64,000 bases of DNA from a virus. A model generated the notes under the pieces. The model saw only the letters and a list, made by a program, of their open reading frames with translations. It searched no databases and was not told the origin of the DNA. Positions within the stretch are counted from its first letter, which is position 1. Each line of letters opens with the position of its first letter. The stretch covers positions 39,121-103,120 of IMG/VR virus record IMGVR_UViG_3300046011_005443. The stretch is one strand, 5' to 3'. The position numbers were made by a program, and so were the translations under genes. Below are positions 48,918 to 57,410 of this stretch, piece after piece.

Positions 48918-49555
48918 TACATCCTCTTGAACCTACTCAGTTTTCTGAAAACACATTTAACTGGGATTTTTACGATACTGATTTTTTCTTTAGCCCAGAT
49001 GGCACACAAGAATTCCCTAATCACCATTGTAAAAAAACGTGGGTAGCTAGTCTTCCTTTTATTACAGAAAAAAGAAATGCTATAGATGTTGGTTGTAGAG
49101 ACGGCGAATATACAAGATATCTTCACAAAGATTTTAATCATGTTTTTTGTTTTGATTATCGAAGAAGAAAATTATTTCATAAAAATGTTGACCTATCTAA
49201 AATTACACATTTTAAATGTGCGTTGGGTGAAGAACATAAAATTATAAAGGTAAGCGGTGGTGGAAGTATAACTGCTGGAAAAGTACCGCAAGAAAAGTGG
49301 TATGATGAACAGCTATACACTATAGATGAATTTAATTTTTCAGATATTGATTATATTAAAATTGATGTAGACGGATACGAATTAAATGTTTTACAAGGTG
49401 CAGTTAACACCATTAAAAAATACAATCCTCTGTTGGTTGTAGAACAAGAAAACAGTGATACTAGAGCAATTGATTTCTGTAAGATCAATTTTAACTATGA
49501 CATTTTAGCATGGGATGCTGATCACCGAAACGTAATACTAGGAAAATTAAAATGA
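48914..49555 (+). CDS. FkbM-like methyltransferase
   Basis: 213 residues, ATGA overlap with uvsW. 'NAIDVGCRDGEYTRYLHKDF' is motif I, 'VFCFDYRRRK' motif II, and 'DIDYIKIDVDGYELNVLQGA' is the family's D-x-x-K-I-D-x-x-G-x-E motif, followed by 'PLLVVEQE'. FkbM enzymes O-methylate sugars. It is a more canonical member than the one at 28950. It begins a new surface-modification run immediately behind a replication gene. Confidence 0.85.
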   Translation: MIHPLEPTQFSENTFNWDFYDTDFFFSPDGTQEFPNHHCKKTWVASLPFITEKRNAIDVGCRDGEYTRYLHKDFNHVFCFDYRRRKLFHKNVDLSKITHFKCALGEEHKIIKVSGGGSITAGKVPQEKWYDEQLYTIDEFNFSDIDYIKIDVDGYELNVLQGAVNTIKKYNPLLVVEQENSDTRAIDFCKINFNYDILAWDADHRNVILGKLK

Positions 49556-50058
49556 GAATACTCACACTAAACAATGAAGCATTTGATCTAAACGAATTGC
49601 CGGATCAAGTAGACGAAGATACAAGATTTTCGGTGCTGGATAATTCAAATCCACAGGATCCAGATTTTTATTTCATGCCTTTGATATTTTTAGAATCGTT
49701 TAATTCACCGGCTATAGTGCTGAACATAGGAGGCTATGAAGTGCAAATGCCTTTGGATTGGTGCATGGTAGTAGGTGACAAAGATTGTGGGCTTGATCCC
49801 GAAGTGTTACCGTTGACTAGTATCAATGAGCGTGGATTTGACGCACTAGTGTTTAATCCGATCAAAGGCTTTAGAGCAGAATATATGCCTATAGAAATTG
49901 TTAATATCTATCAGGATGTGCGTTGGTATTTTCCTAAGATGAAAAACGGACAATTATTAACTGTGCCGCTCAGCGAGGAGGTCAATCCACCTTGCGTGTT
50001 CTTTGTCAAAGAAGTTTCAAGACAAAGCGAAGTTTTGCAATTACATAAATTGATCTGA
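49552..50058 (+). CDS. Unknown protein of about 170 residues
   Basis: 168 residues. 'YFMPLIFLESFNSPAIVLNI' then 'YEVQMPLDWCMVVGDKDCG' and 'VNIYQDVRWYFPKMKNGQLL' are regions I expect to be conserved in T4-like marine phages. The pattern is beta-rich. There is no signal peptide or metal motif. It overlaps the methyltransferase by four bases. I cannot name it; a small virion or regulator protein is possible. Confidence 0.55.
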   Translation: MRILTLNNEAFDLNELPDQVDEDTRFSVLDNSNPQDPDFYFMPLIFLESFNSPAIVLNIGGYEVQMPLDWCMVVGDKDCGLDPEVLPLTSINERGFDALVFNPIKGFRAEYMPIEIVNIYQDVRWYFPKMKNGQLLTVPLSEEVNPPCVFFVKEVSRQSEVLQLHKLI

Positions 50059-50065
50059 TTAAATA
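50058..50065 (+). promoter_or_regulatory. Late-promoter-like element
   Basis: ATTAAATA overlapping the upstream stop, followed by a leader with TAAGGAGA before ATG 50085. Confidence 0.45.
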
Positions 50066-50084
50066 CACACATTAAGGAGATAGC

Positions 50085-50429
50085 ATGAAAGCAGGAAAAG
50101 TATGGGGACAGACAGAATTGTTAGAAGCCAACGGTGTATTAGAATTTCATCGTATTGAAGCCAACGCCGGTGGAGTATGTTCTAAGCATAAACACAAATA
50201 CAAGTGGAATGGATTCTTTGTCGAGTCCGGTGAAATGATTATTCGTGTATGGAAAGGCAATTATGATCTCGTAGACGAAACTTTGTTAAAGGCAGGCGAA
50301 TATACAAAGGTTGCTCCGGGCGAATATCATCAATTTGAAGCAGTCACAGACTGTGTAGCATTTGAATTATATTGGGCAGAATTTGATCACGATGACATTG
50401 AGCGTGAAACTGTGGGGTATTCAAAATGA
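50085..50429 (+). CDS. Cupin-domain protein
   Basis: 114 residues behind AAGGAGA. 'CSKHKHKYKWNGFFVESGEM' supplies the first cupin motif (H-x-H-x(3,4)-E-like), and 'LKAGEYTKVAPGEYHQFEA' the second, with a final His. Proteins like this occur in many T4-like marine phages, sometimes near sugar genes. They are small metal-binding cupins that may isomerise or epimerise a sugar nucleotide. Overlaps the next gene by four bases. Confidence 0.75.
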   Translation: MKAGKVWGQTELLEANGVLEFHRIEANAGGVCSKHKHKYKWNGFFVESGEMIIRVWKGNYDLVDETLLKAGEYTKVAPGEYHQFEAVTDCVAFELYWAEFDHDDIERETVGYSK

Positions 50430-51025
50430 CAAAACAGTGGTTAGGCAGTGGCGGGCTCTGGGAAACAGAATTATATCAAAGCCACAAGAAAGAAAATTTT
50501 GAAATTCTAGATAAATTCTTAGGCAGCGCACCAATGAAGATTTTAGATATTGGCTGCGGGCTTGCTTGGGAATCGAGAATGTTCAATGAAAAATATAATT
50601 CCGAGCTGTGGTTGTTAGACGGCGATACTAAAGATAACGACTCTAAATCTCCCGAAGCATCAACTGGAAAATATAATAAGACAGCTAACGATTTCTTATT
50701 CTATCATCCATTGTCAGAGGTAGACGCAGAATTAAAAAAATTAGGCACTAAAAAATATCATTTAATTGATTGCAATAATATTAATATTCCAGAAGATGTT
50801 AAATTTGATTTGATTACGTCGTGGGTGTCTTGTGGTTTTCACTATCCTGTAAACACTTATAAAGATTTGATATTAAAACATTCACATGCAAATACGAGAA
50901 TTATAATGGATTTGCGAGTGATATACAAAAAGACTAATATGCCCGAGCAAGAAGACGGCGTAGAAATTGTTAATGTGATTAATCAACGAAACAAATATAT
51001 AATGGCTGAGGTAAAACTATCATGA
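50426..51025 (+). CDS. SAM-dependent methyltransferase
   Basis: 199 residues. 'MKILDIGCGLAWESRMFNEK' is motif I (D-I-G-C-G), 'ELWLLDGDT' motif II, 'KFDLITSWVSCGFHYPVNTY' the motif IV region. Class I methyltransferase fold. The target is unknown; context among glycosyl genes suggests a sugar or lipid acceptor. Confidence 0.75.
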   Translation: MTKQWLGSGGLWETELYQSHKKENFEILDKFLGSAPMKILDIGCGLAWESRMFNEKYNSELWLLDGDTKDNDSKSPEASTGKYNKTANDFLFYHPLSEVDAELKKLGTKKYHLIDCNNINIPEDVKFDLITSWVSCGFHYPVNTYKDLILKHSHANTRIIMDLRVIYKKTNMPEQEDGVEIVNVINQRNKYIMAEVKLS

Positions 51026-51792
51026 TATCAATAGTAATGGCATATTATAATCGATTAGAATTATTAAGACATACTCTAAAAACATTTATTCAAAGTCGGG
51101 AAAAAGACTTTGAAGTAATAATTGTAGATGATTTTAGCAATTTAGAAAACAGTTTAGATACTGTTCCTAGTGAATTTCCGTCGCTGAATATTAAAATAAT
51201 TAAAATGTCAGATCGAGGATCTAAGACTTGGTTTAATCCCTGTGTGCCGTATAATGTTGGATTCCGTGAAAGTTCTGGTGACAAAATTATTATTCAAAAT
51301 CCAGAGTGCTGTCATCAAGGCGATGTAATCTCATATGTGAATCAAACATTAACTGATGACAATTATCTAACCTTTCATTGCTGGGCATGTAACAAAGGCG
51401 ATGTAAGAATTCTACATCAAGGCGGTACAATAGATGTAGGCGGAACAAAATCTAGTAAAACAAAATGGGTTAATCATAGTGTTCACCATCCAGTGGGATA
51501 TCACTATACCTCGGCAATTACTAGGAAGAACTTGTGTGAATTAAATGGTTTTGACGAAGAATTTGCTTTCGGTCATAGTTATGATGACGACGAATTTTTA
51601 CAAAGAATTAAAAATAAAAAATTAAATGTAACGTTTGTTGAAGCACCGTATGTTATACATCAATGGCACCCTAAAATGTATAATAACCCGCTGGCGCCGC
51701 CAGCAACTGTTAATAATCAACAATTACTTGCCAAATTGCAAGCATCTGTTCCCCCCACTATTAGAGCTAATAATAAGGACAATATTAAATGA
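51022..51792 (+). CDS. Family 2 glycosyltransferase
   Basis: 256 residues. 'MISIVMAYYNRLELLRHTLK' and 'FEVIIVDDFSN' give the GT2 nucleotide-binding start with the D-D motif. 'CVPYNVGFRESSGDKIIIQN' follows, then 'LNGFDEEFAFGHSYDDDEFL', a typical GT2 acceptor-side E-D-x-E-like motif. Makes a glycosidic bond from a nucleotide sugar to an unknown acceptor, probably a surface glycan. Overlaps both neighbours by four bases. Confidence 0.85.
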   Translation: MISIVMAYYNRLELLRHTLKTFIQSREKDFEVIIVDDFSNLENSLDTVPSEFPSLNIKIIKMSDRGSKTWFNPCVPYNVGFRESSGDKIIIQNPECCHQGDVISYVNQTLTDDNYLTFHCWACNKGDVRILHQGGTIDVGGTKSSKTKWVNHSVHHPVGYHYTSAITRKNLCELNGFDEEFAFGHSYDDDEFLQRIKNKKLNVTFVEAPYVIHQWHPKMYNNPLAPPATVNNQQLLAKLQASVPPTIRANNKDNIK

Positions 51793-52322
51793 AACACAAT
51801 ATAAACGGAAAACGAGCTTCATCGAACGACGAGCTAATGAGATATCTACACTCCGTTGTTAAAGAAGGAGATTCTATTTTAGATCTCGGATGCGGTCCGA
51901 AATTATATTCAGATCCATTTAAAGACAGATGTAGCAAAATTATCACAATTGATGCATGGGAGTCAGTGAATCCAGATTTTGTAGCAGACCTAGAAACTGT
52001 TGATCTAAACACCTTATTAGGCGGTGAGAAATTTGATTATGTTTTAATGATAGATTTTATCGAACACCTTGATAAAGATGCAGGCATTCGTCTTTTAGAT
52101 TCTGTGAAAACTCTTACCACTAAAAAAATTGTATTATTGACTCCGTTAGAAGAAATTTGGGATGATAATCATAAAAATGTAAATGATCCAAGATTATGGT
52201 GCTATGGTAATACTTTTGACATACATAAAAGTCTTTGGCATAAAGAAGATTTTACAGACTGGACACCATTAGACTTACCTAGTCTTTGCCATTATTTTGT
52301 TGGGGTATTTCCAAATGACTAA
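51789..52322 (+). CDS. SAM-dependent methyltransferase
   Basis: 177 residues. 'DSILDLGCGPKLYSDPFKDR' is motif I, 'KIITIDAWES' motif II, 'FDYVLMIDFIEHLDKDAG' the central D-x-I-E-H motif of type 11 methyltransferases, and 'KKIVLLTPLEE' the following strand. It overlaps the 2-epimerase gene downstream by eight bases. Target unknown. Confidence 0.8.
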   Translation: MKHNINGKRASSNDELMRYLHSVVKEGDSILDLGCGPKLYSDPFKDRCSKIITIDAWESVNPDFVADLETVDLNTLLGGEKFDYVLMIDFIEHLDKDAGIRLLDSVKTLTTKKIVLLTPLEEIWDDNHKNVNDPRLWCYGNTFDIHKSLWHKEDFTDWTPLDLPSLCHYFVGVFPND

Positions 52323-53388
52323 GGTTCTAACAATTTTAGGAACAAGACCTGAGATTATAAGACTATCTAGAATTATTCCTAAACTTGATAACATTGTTGA
52401 TCATAAAATATTGCATACCGGTCAAAATTATGATAAAAATTTAAATGATGTATTCTTCAAAGAATTGAGTTTAAGAAACCCAGATTATGTAATTGACAAT
52501 AAATCTGTATCCTTTGCAGAACAAATTGGTAATACATTTGTAGGTGTTGAAAAATTTGTAAACGAATTTAAGCCTGATAAAGTTTTGATATTGGGCGACA
52601 CCAATTCAGGCCTAGCAGCAATTATATGTGAAAGATTAGGCATTCCGGTCTATCATATGGAAGCTGGCAATCGTTGTTATGATCTTAAAGTTCCTGAAGA
52701 AAAGAATAGAAAAATTATTGATGCCGTGTCTAGTATAAATTTACCTTATACTGAGTTAAGCCGTCAAAATTTATTGCGTGAAGGTGCTGCAAACAACAAA
52801 GTATTTGTCACGGGGAATCCAATTAAAGAAGTAATAGATTTTTATGCAAATGAAATAGACAGTTCTCCTATATTATCAGCACTTAATCTTGAAAAAAATA
52901 ACTACATTATAGCCACAGCGCATCGAGCAGAAAATGTTGATGTTAACGATCGGTTGATTAATATTTTTGAAAGTTTTGAAGAAATATCTAAAGAATATAA
53001 GATAGTGTTTAGTTGTCATCCTAGAACCAAACAAAAATTAGCAAAGTTTAATATTTTAGTTGATAATCCAAACATTATAATAACGGAACCTTTGGGGTTT
53101 TTTGATTTTGTCAACTTAGAAAAAAATGCACATATGGCAATTAGCGATTCAGGAACGGTTCAAGAAGAAATGTGTTTATTCGGTATACCAACAATTACCA
53201 TTAGAGATACAACAGAAAGACCAGAAACAGTTTGGTGCGGCTCTAACGTAATTAGCGGCTTGGATAAAGAAAATATTGTTGCCTGCTTTAACAGAATGAA
53301 GTCAGCTGACAGGAACTGGAAAATACCTGAAGAGTACAATCAAAATAATGTATCAGACGTAGTTGTTAACATACTACTGTCGAACTAA
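52315..53388 (+). CDS. Non-hydrolysing UDP-N-acetyl-sugar 2-epimerase (WecB/WbjD/CapG type)
   Basis: 357 residues from ATG 52315. 'VLTILGTRPEIIRLSRIIPK', 'LHTGQNYDKNLNDVFFKEL', 'GDTNSGLAAI', 'YHMEAGNRCYDLKVPEEKNR' and 'ATAHRAENVD' show the catalytic Asp, two Glu and His of non-hydrolysing 2-epimerases. The G-N-R-C-[FY]-D and 'PEEKNR' pair is typical of the CapG/WbjD/WbvD branch that acts on 6-deoxy-L-HexNAc nucleotides. With the dehydratase at 54146 and reductase at 55135 it completes a three-step route to UDP-L-FucNAc or UDP-L-QuiNAc. Confidence 0.9.
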   Translation: MTKVLTILGTRPEIIRLSRIIPKLDNIVDHKILHTGQNYDKNLNDVFFKELSLRNPDYVIDNKSVSFAEQIGNTFVGVEKFVNEFKPDKVLILGDTNSGLAAIICERLGIPVYHMEAGNRCYDLKVPEEKNRKIIDAVSSINLPYTELSRQNLLREGAANNKVFVTGNPIKEVIDFYANEIDSSPILSALNLEKNNYIIATAHRAENVDVNDRLINIFESFEEISKEYKIVFSCHPRTKQKLAKFNILVDNPNIIITEPLGFFDFVNLEKNAHMAISDSGTVQEEMCLFGIPTITIRDTTERPETVWCGSNVISGLDKENIVACFNRMKSADRNWKIPEEYNQNNVSDVVVNILLSN

Positions 53389-53397
53389 GGACAATTG

Positions 53398-54153
53398 ATG
53401 AAAAAGAAATATGTAGAATTTGACAAATTTGATCTAGAAGATCTTTCTAACGAATTTCAATCTAAGCAACCGTTTAACTATATTGCTATAGATGATTTTT
53501 TTACAGAAAAAGTTATTAATGAAACACTAACTGACTTCAACAATGAAAATTTTGAAAGTTGGGACAAGCGTAATCACGATAAGATTCAAATTAAATGGCG
53601 TAGTGATTGGAAAGACGATAGTGATGTTCCTGCTAACACATTGGATTTAATTAATTTTTTAAATGGTGGAACATTTTTAAGATTCTTATCTAAGCTAACT
53701 GGAATTAATGGGCTTATTCCTGATCCCTATCTAACAGGCGGCGGATTTAACCAGATCAATACAGGCGGCACACTAGCAGTACACGCAGACGGCAACTGGC
53801 ACGATCTAATGGGAGTACACAGAAGATTAAATGTTATCCTATACTTAAACGATAATTGGCAAGAAGAATGGGGAGGCCATTTAGAAATGTGGTCTAGAAC
53901 CCCCGACAACAAACCAGGAGTATGCGTTGATAAAATTAGTCCATTACTTAACAGACTGGTTGTATTTAGAACTGACGATTTTAGTTTTCACGGTCATCCT
54001 ACTCCGTTAAAATGCCCCGAAGATAGAAGTCGTAGATCATTAATTTTGTATTACTATACAAATACAAGACCTGCAGAGGAAGTGGAATCTTTGGATAACA
54101 AACATAGAGCATTATTCCACAACCCAGATGACATCGGAGTAAAATATGAATGA
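53398..54153 (+). CDS. 2OG-Fe(II) oxygenase inside the sugar-nucleotide cluster
   Basis: 251 residues from ATG 53398, nine bases after the 2-epimerase stop. 'LAVHADGNWHDLMGVHRRLN' holds H129-x-D131, 'FSFHGHP' the second His (198 or 200), and R212/R213 the 2OG anchor, with 'VILYLNDNWQEEWGGHLEMW' between them, as in prolyl hydroxylase-like enzymes. It sits between two sugar enzymes, so it could act on a sugar or glycan-carrying protein. Overlaps the dehydratase gene by eight bases. Confidence 0.8.
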   Translation: MKKKYVEFDKFDLEDLSNEFQSKQPFNYIAIDDFFTEKVINETLTDFNNENFESWDKRNHDKIQIKWRSDWKDDSDVPANTLDLINFLNGGTFLRFLSKLTGINGLIPDPYLTGGGFNQINTGGTLAVHADGNWHDLMGVHRRLNVILYLNDNWQEEWGGHLEMWSRTPDNKPGVCVDKISPLLNRLVVFRTDDFSFHGHPTPLKCPEDRSRRSLILYYYTNTRPAEEVESLDNKHRALFHNPDDIGVKYE

Positions 54154-55138
54154 TAGTATTTTTGACAACGCACGAATTTTAATTACAGGCGGCACTGGCT
54201 CGTGGGGGCAAACACTGACTCGATTAATGCTTGAAAAACACAACCCTAAAGAAATTATTATTTTTTCAAGAGGTGAACTTCAGCAGGTATTAATGCAACG
54301 TAAGTTTAAAAATCTCAATATCAAATACATCATAGGAGATGTTAGAGACTACGAAGCAGTTAAGTTTGCTACTAAGAATGTTGATTATATTTTTCACATG
54401 GCTGCTCTTAAACACGTACCTATCTGCGAAGATCAACCTCAGGAAGCTATTAAAACAAATGTAATAGGTACAACAAATGTTGTTAATGCTGCGATTGAAA
54501 ATCGTGTTAAAAAAGTCATCGATGTATCCACCGACAAGGCAGTTGAGCCATTGAACTTATACGGAATGACTAAAGCTGTGGGTGAAAAGTTGATTATTCA
54601 AGCCAACGATCTAACCGATCATACTAGATTTGTCTGTGTACGTGGAGGCAATGTTATGGGATCTAATGGCAGTGTTATTCCATACTTTATAGAACAGATC
54701 CGTAACGGTGGACCGGTTACTATCACTGATCTAAGAATGACTCGATTCTTCTTAACACTCGAAGAAGCTATTGGTTTACTATTTAAAGCTGCCGAAGAAA
54801 GTATAGGTGGTGAAACATTTGTAATGAATATGCCAGCGGCATACATCAAAGATATCGCAGACATTTTGATAGATGTCTACGGCGATGCAGAAATTACAGA
54901 GATGGGGAGTAAACCCGGTGAAAAATTAGATGAGATGCTGATATCAAAACACGAAGCAGTAATGTCATACAAATATGACGATGCATATTTTGTGATACTA
55001 CCATTTAATCCTAAACAAACATTAATAGACAAGTATAGCAGCTTAGAGAAGTTTTCAGAAGAAGAGTTTAGTTCTAAAACATTTATTATGCAACGCAATG
55101 CCATTAAAGAAATGCTTAAGAAAGGCAATTTTATATGA
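54146..55138 (+). CDS. Inverting UDP-GlcNAc 4,6-dehydratase (PseB/CapE type)
   Basis: 330 residues. N-terminal 'ILITGGTGSWGQTLTRLMLE' binds NAD(P); 'YIFHMAALKHVPICE' and 'VSTDKAVEPLNLYGMTKAVG' give the S-T-D-K and Y-x3-K catalytic motifs; 'ITDLRMTRFFLTLEEAI' and 'KPGEKLDEML' are hallmarks of PseB/CapE-like dehydratases. It would convert UDP-GlcNAc to a 4-keto-6-deoxy-L-sugar. Together with its neighbours it most resembles the WbjB/CapE and WbvB step for UDP-L-FucNAc or UDP-L-QuiNAc. The start overlaps the oxygenase gene. Confidence 0.85.
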   Translation: MNDSIFDNARILITGGTGSWGQTLTRLMLEKHNPKEIIIFSRGELQQVLMQRKFKNLNIKYIIGDVRDYEAVKFATKNVDYIFHMAALKHVPICEDQPQEAIKTNVIGTTNVVNAAIENRVKKVIDVSTDKAVEPLNLYGMTKAVGEKLIIQANDLTDHTRFVCVRGGNVMGSNGSVIPYFIEQIRNGGPVTITDLRMTRFFLTLEEAIGLLFKAAEESIGGETFVMNMPAAYIKDIADILIDVYGDAEITEMGSKPGEKLDEMLISKHEAVMSYKYDDAYFVILPFNPKQTLIDKYSSLEKFSEEEFSSKTFIMQRNAIKEMLKKGNFI

Positions 55139-55950
55139 AAATCTTAGTAGTTGGCAGTAACGGTATGGCCGGTCATGTTATCACTCGATATCTCAAACAA
55201 CAAGGCCACGATGTAAGCACACTGGCAAGATCTAATGCAGATCTTATTATAGATGTTGAGAATTTTGCAGAAATACAACGCCTCGGTGAAGTTACAAATA
55301 TTTTTGACTTTGTGATCAATTGTGTGGGATTGTTAGTTAAAGATAGTAACGATCGTCCGGATCGTGCTGCATTGATCAATGGTTGGTTTCCACACTTTTT
55401 AGAACATACCTTTTTAAAAAGCAAAACACGAGTGGTTCACTTATCAACTGATTGTGTGTTTGATGGCAAGAAAGGAAACTATGTTGAATTAGATACACAC
55501 ACCGAAACTAACTTGTATGGCAAGTCGAAATCTCTAGGTGAAATTAACAACGATAAAGACGTTACTTTTAGAATGAGTATCATCGGACCTGAAATAAAAT
55601 CAAATGGCACAGGACTCTTTAATTGGATTGTCAATAATTCTGCAAGTGAATTGCAAGGATGGAACAATGCTTGGTGGAACGGCATCACTACCTTACAGTT
55701 GGCAAAATGCATTGATCAATACATGCAAACTCCGGTAATTACGGGAGTGTATCATCTTGTTAACAATGATAATAAGATTAACAAATATGACTTGTTGTGT
55801 AAAATAAACGATATATTTGCTCTTAACAAAACCATTATACAAACACAAGGTCCAAAGCCCGTAAACAAAATCTTAATTGACACACGTAAATTATTAGAGT
55901 TTAATATTTCCGATTACGATCAAATGCTTATTGAATTAAAAAATCTATGA
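55135..55950 (+). CDS. RmlD-like 4-keto-sugar reductase (WbvR/CapF type)
   Basis: 271 residues, ATGA overlap with the dehydratase gene. 'MKILVVGSNGMAGHVITRYL' is the Rossmann start; 'VVHLSTDCVFDGKKGNYVEL' and 'NLYGKSKSLGE' hold the S-T-D and Y-x3-K motifs of RmlD-like reductases. It lacks the extra C-terminal cupin of CapF (about 370 residues), so it is nearer to WbvR. Expected step: reduction of the 4-keto-6-deoxy intermediate before 2-epimerisation. It ends just before a GT8-like gene that could use the resulting sugar. Confidence 0.85.
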   Translation: MKILVVGSNGMAGHVITRYLKQQGHDVSTLARSNADLIIDVENFAEIQRLGEVTNIFDFVINCVGLLVKDSNDRPDRAALINGWFPHFLEHTFLKSKTRVVHLSTDCVFDGKKGNYVELDTHTETNLYGKSKSLGEINNDKDVTFRMSIIGPEIKSNGTGLFNWIVNNSASELQGWNNAWWNGITTLQLAKCIDQYMQTPVITGVYHLVNNDNKINKYDLLCKINDIFALNKTIIQTQGPKPVNKILIDTRKLLEFNISDYDQMLIELKNL

Positions 55951-56630
55951 TTCTTCCTTCTTTGAATATACCGGCTCGATTAACGGGTAACTTTTTTTAT
56001 TTTGCGGCAGATTCAAAATATTTTGATCTATATGGTAAAGCACTGGCCTTAAGTTTACTACAACATGCGCCGTGGGCAAAAGTTCATGTTCACTTGTATA
56101 ATCCAACAGACAAACAACTAGAATGGTGTTCTCAAAAAAATATAAGTTACACCAACGAATTACTAGATGTTGATGATAAAGAATTTAATACCCTATGTGC
56201 CTGCATTCGATTTATACGAATTCCGGAAATATTTGATCCAGCTGCAAAAATTATAAGTTTTGATTGTGATGTGATTGCCAATAAAACAATTCCATTAATT
56301 AAATTTTTAGAGGCAACTAACATTAGTAAAATTACTATTAGAAAAGGTGGCAAATCGTTAGCCAGTGCAATATCGTTTGGAGATGATGATTTTAGAAATA
56401 CTTATAGCACTAGATTACAAGAAAGTTTCAAACAAGGAAACATTTATTGGTTTTTAGATCAAGATATATTAGATGCTATGATGATAGAAAAATCAATACC
56501 TCGATTAAGTTCTGAATGGACCGGTACAAAAATGACCCCCGAACGAATGATATGGACTGCTAAAGGATCTAGAAAACATGAAAACGAACAGTATGTAAAC
56601 TTATTAAATTTTTATAATTCGCAGGTATAA
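55947..56630 (+). CDS. GT8-like glycosyltransferase
   Basis: 227 residues. 'FYFAADSKYFDLYGKALALS' and 'AKIISFDCDVIANKTIPL' (D-C-D metal site) match GT8-like enzymes. 'WFLDQDILDAMM' is the usual downstream D-Q motif. It follows the nucleotide-sugar genes with a four-base overlap and is the likely user of their product. Related to the 59054 gene. No signal peptide; acceptor unknown. Confidence 0.75.
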   Translation: MILPSLNIPARLTGNFFYFAADSKYFDLYGKALALSLLQHAPWAKVHVHLYNPTDKQLEWCSQKNISYTNELLDVDDKEFNTLCACIRFIRIPEIFDPAAKIISFDCDVIANKTIPLIKFLEATNISKITIRKGGKSLASAISFGDDDFRNTYSTRLQESFKQGNIYWFLDQDILDAMMIEKSIPRLSSEWTGTKMTPERMIWTAKGSRKHENEQYVNLLNFYNSQV

Positions 56631-56635
56631 AAAGG

Positions 56636-56664
56636 TTAGCAGGGTTCGAAATTTGTGTTAAAAT
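56636..56664 (+). promoter_or_regulatory. Possible sigma-70 promoter with extended -10
   Basis: TTAGCA (56636-56641), 17 bases, TGT-TAAAAT (-10 at 56659-56664), followed by a 19-base leader with TTAGGAAA before ATG 56684. Weaker than the other sigma-70 promoters in the window. Confidence 0.4.
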
Positions 56665-56683
56665 TTATAGATTAGGAAATAAA

Positions 56684-56944
56684 ATGGGAAAATTAACACC
56701 AAGTGCTACATATATCTACGAACGCAACGGCGAAGAAATCTATGCCAGAGAAGTTGGTAAATTAGAACGAACGATGATTGGAAAATATATCGACCCATTT
56801 AACGAAAATATAACCATCAATTATGAGTTAGAAAATACTTGGAAAGATATTTTAAGAGAATCTCGGACGAATCCCACTTTACAAGAAGCCCTAGAACGTG
56901 TTAAAATATTGTATCACTTGAGCAAAGACCATGGCCAAAAATAA
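56684..56944 (+). CDS. Small conserved protein upstream of gp62
   Basis: 86 residues. 'SATYIYERNGEEIYAREVGK' resembles the start of a short protein encoded beside replication genes in T4-like marine phages. The rest is helical and acidic-basic mixed. It overlaps gp62 by 14 bases, so translation is probably coupled. Function unknown. Confidence 0.65.
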   Translation: MGKLTPSATYIYERNGEEIYAREVGKLERTMIGKYIDPFNENITINYELENTWKDILRESRTNPTLQEALERVKILYHLSKDHGQK

Positions 56945-57410
56945 ACACGTAGATCTATTCAAAGATATCATACCCTGTGTTGATCAGGGAATCAAAGAAC
57001 TCTGGGACGCTGCCACAGAAGAAGGCCGAAAAGAAATCAAAGGAGATCTGTGGAATCTCAACAGATATATCAGCAGTGTATCGGGCTCTGATAGAGAAAT
57101 ACAAGAACACTATCTGCTCACTGTAAATCAATACTACAACAAAAACTGGGCCAACATTAGCCAACACCCTAAACTGCAATGGCTGACATTAGTGGCTTGC
57201 AGTCACGAATCTAAAGCCAAACAGTTTCATGAATGGATTCCTCTGAAAAAAGAAAAGAACAGGAAAGAAGAATTTCTTGCCACGATATTTCCAACTATGA
57301 AAAGGGCAGACATTGCTACACTTGCAGCCATCACTACAGATCGAGAAATCAAAGACTATTGTCAAACCCTTGGATGGGACAAAAAAGAAGTCAATGCAAT
57401 TAAATTTTAA
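56931..57410 (+). CDS. 62: Clamp loader small subunit gp62
   Basis: 159 residues (T4: 187). 'ELWDAATEEGRKEIKGDLWN'-LNRYISSV, 'EHYLLTVNQYYNKNW', 'HPKLQWLTLVACSHES' and 'LAAITTDREIKDYCQTLGW' follow gp62 of cyanophages as I remember it. All-helical. With gp44 it loads the gp45 clamp for replication and late transcription. gp44 and gp45 are not within this window. Overlaps the next gene by 17 bases. Confidence 0.7.
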   Translation: MAKNKHVDLFKDIIPCVDQGIKELWDAATEEGRKEIKGDLWNLNRYISSVSGSDREIQEHYLLTVNQYYNKNWANISQHPKLQWLTLVACSHESKAKQFHEWIPLKKEKNRKEEFLATIFPTMKRADIATLAAITTDREIKDYCQTLGWDKKEVNAIKF

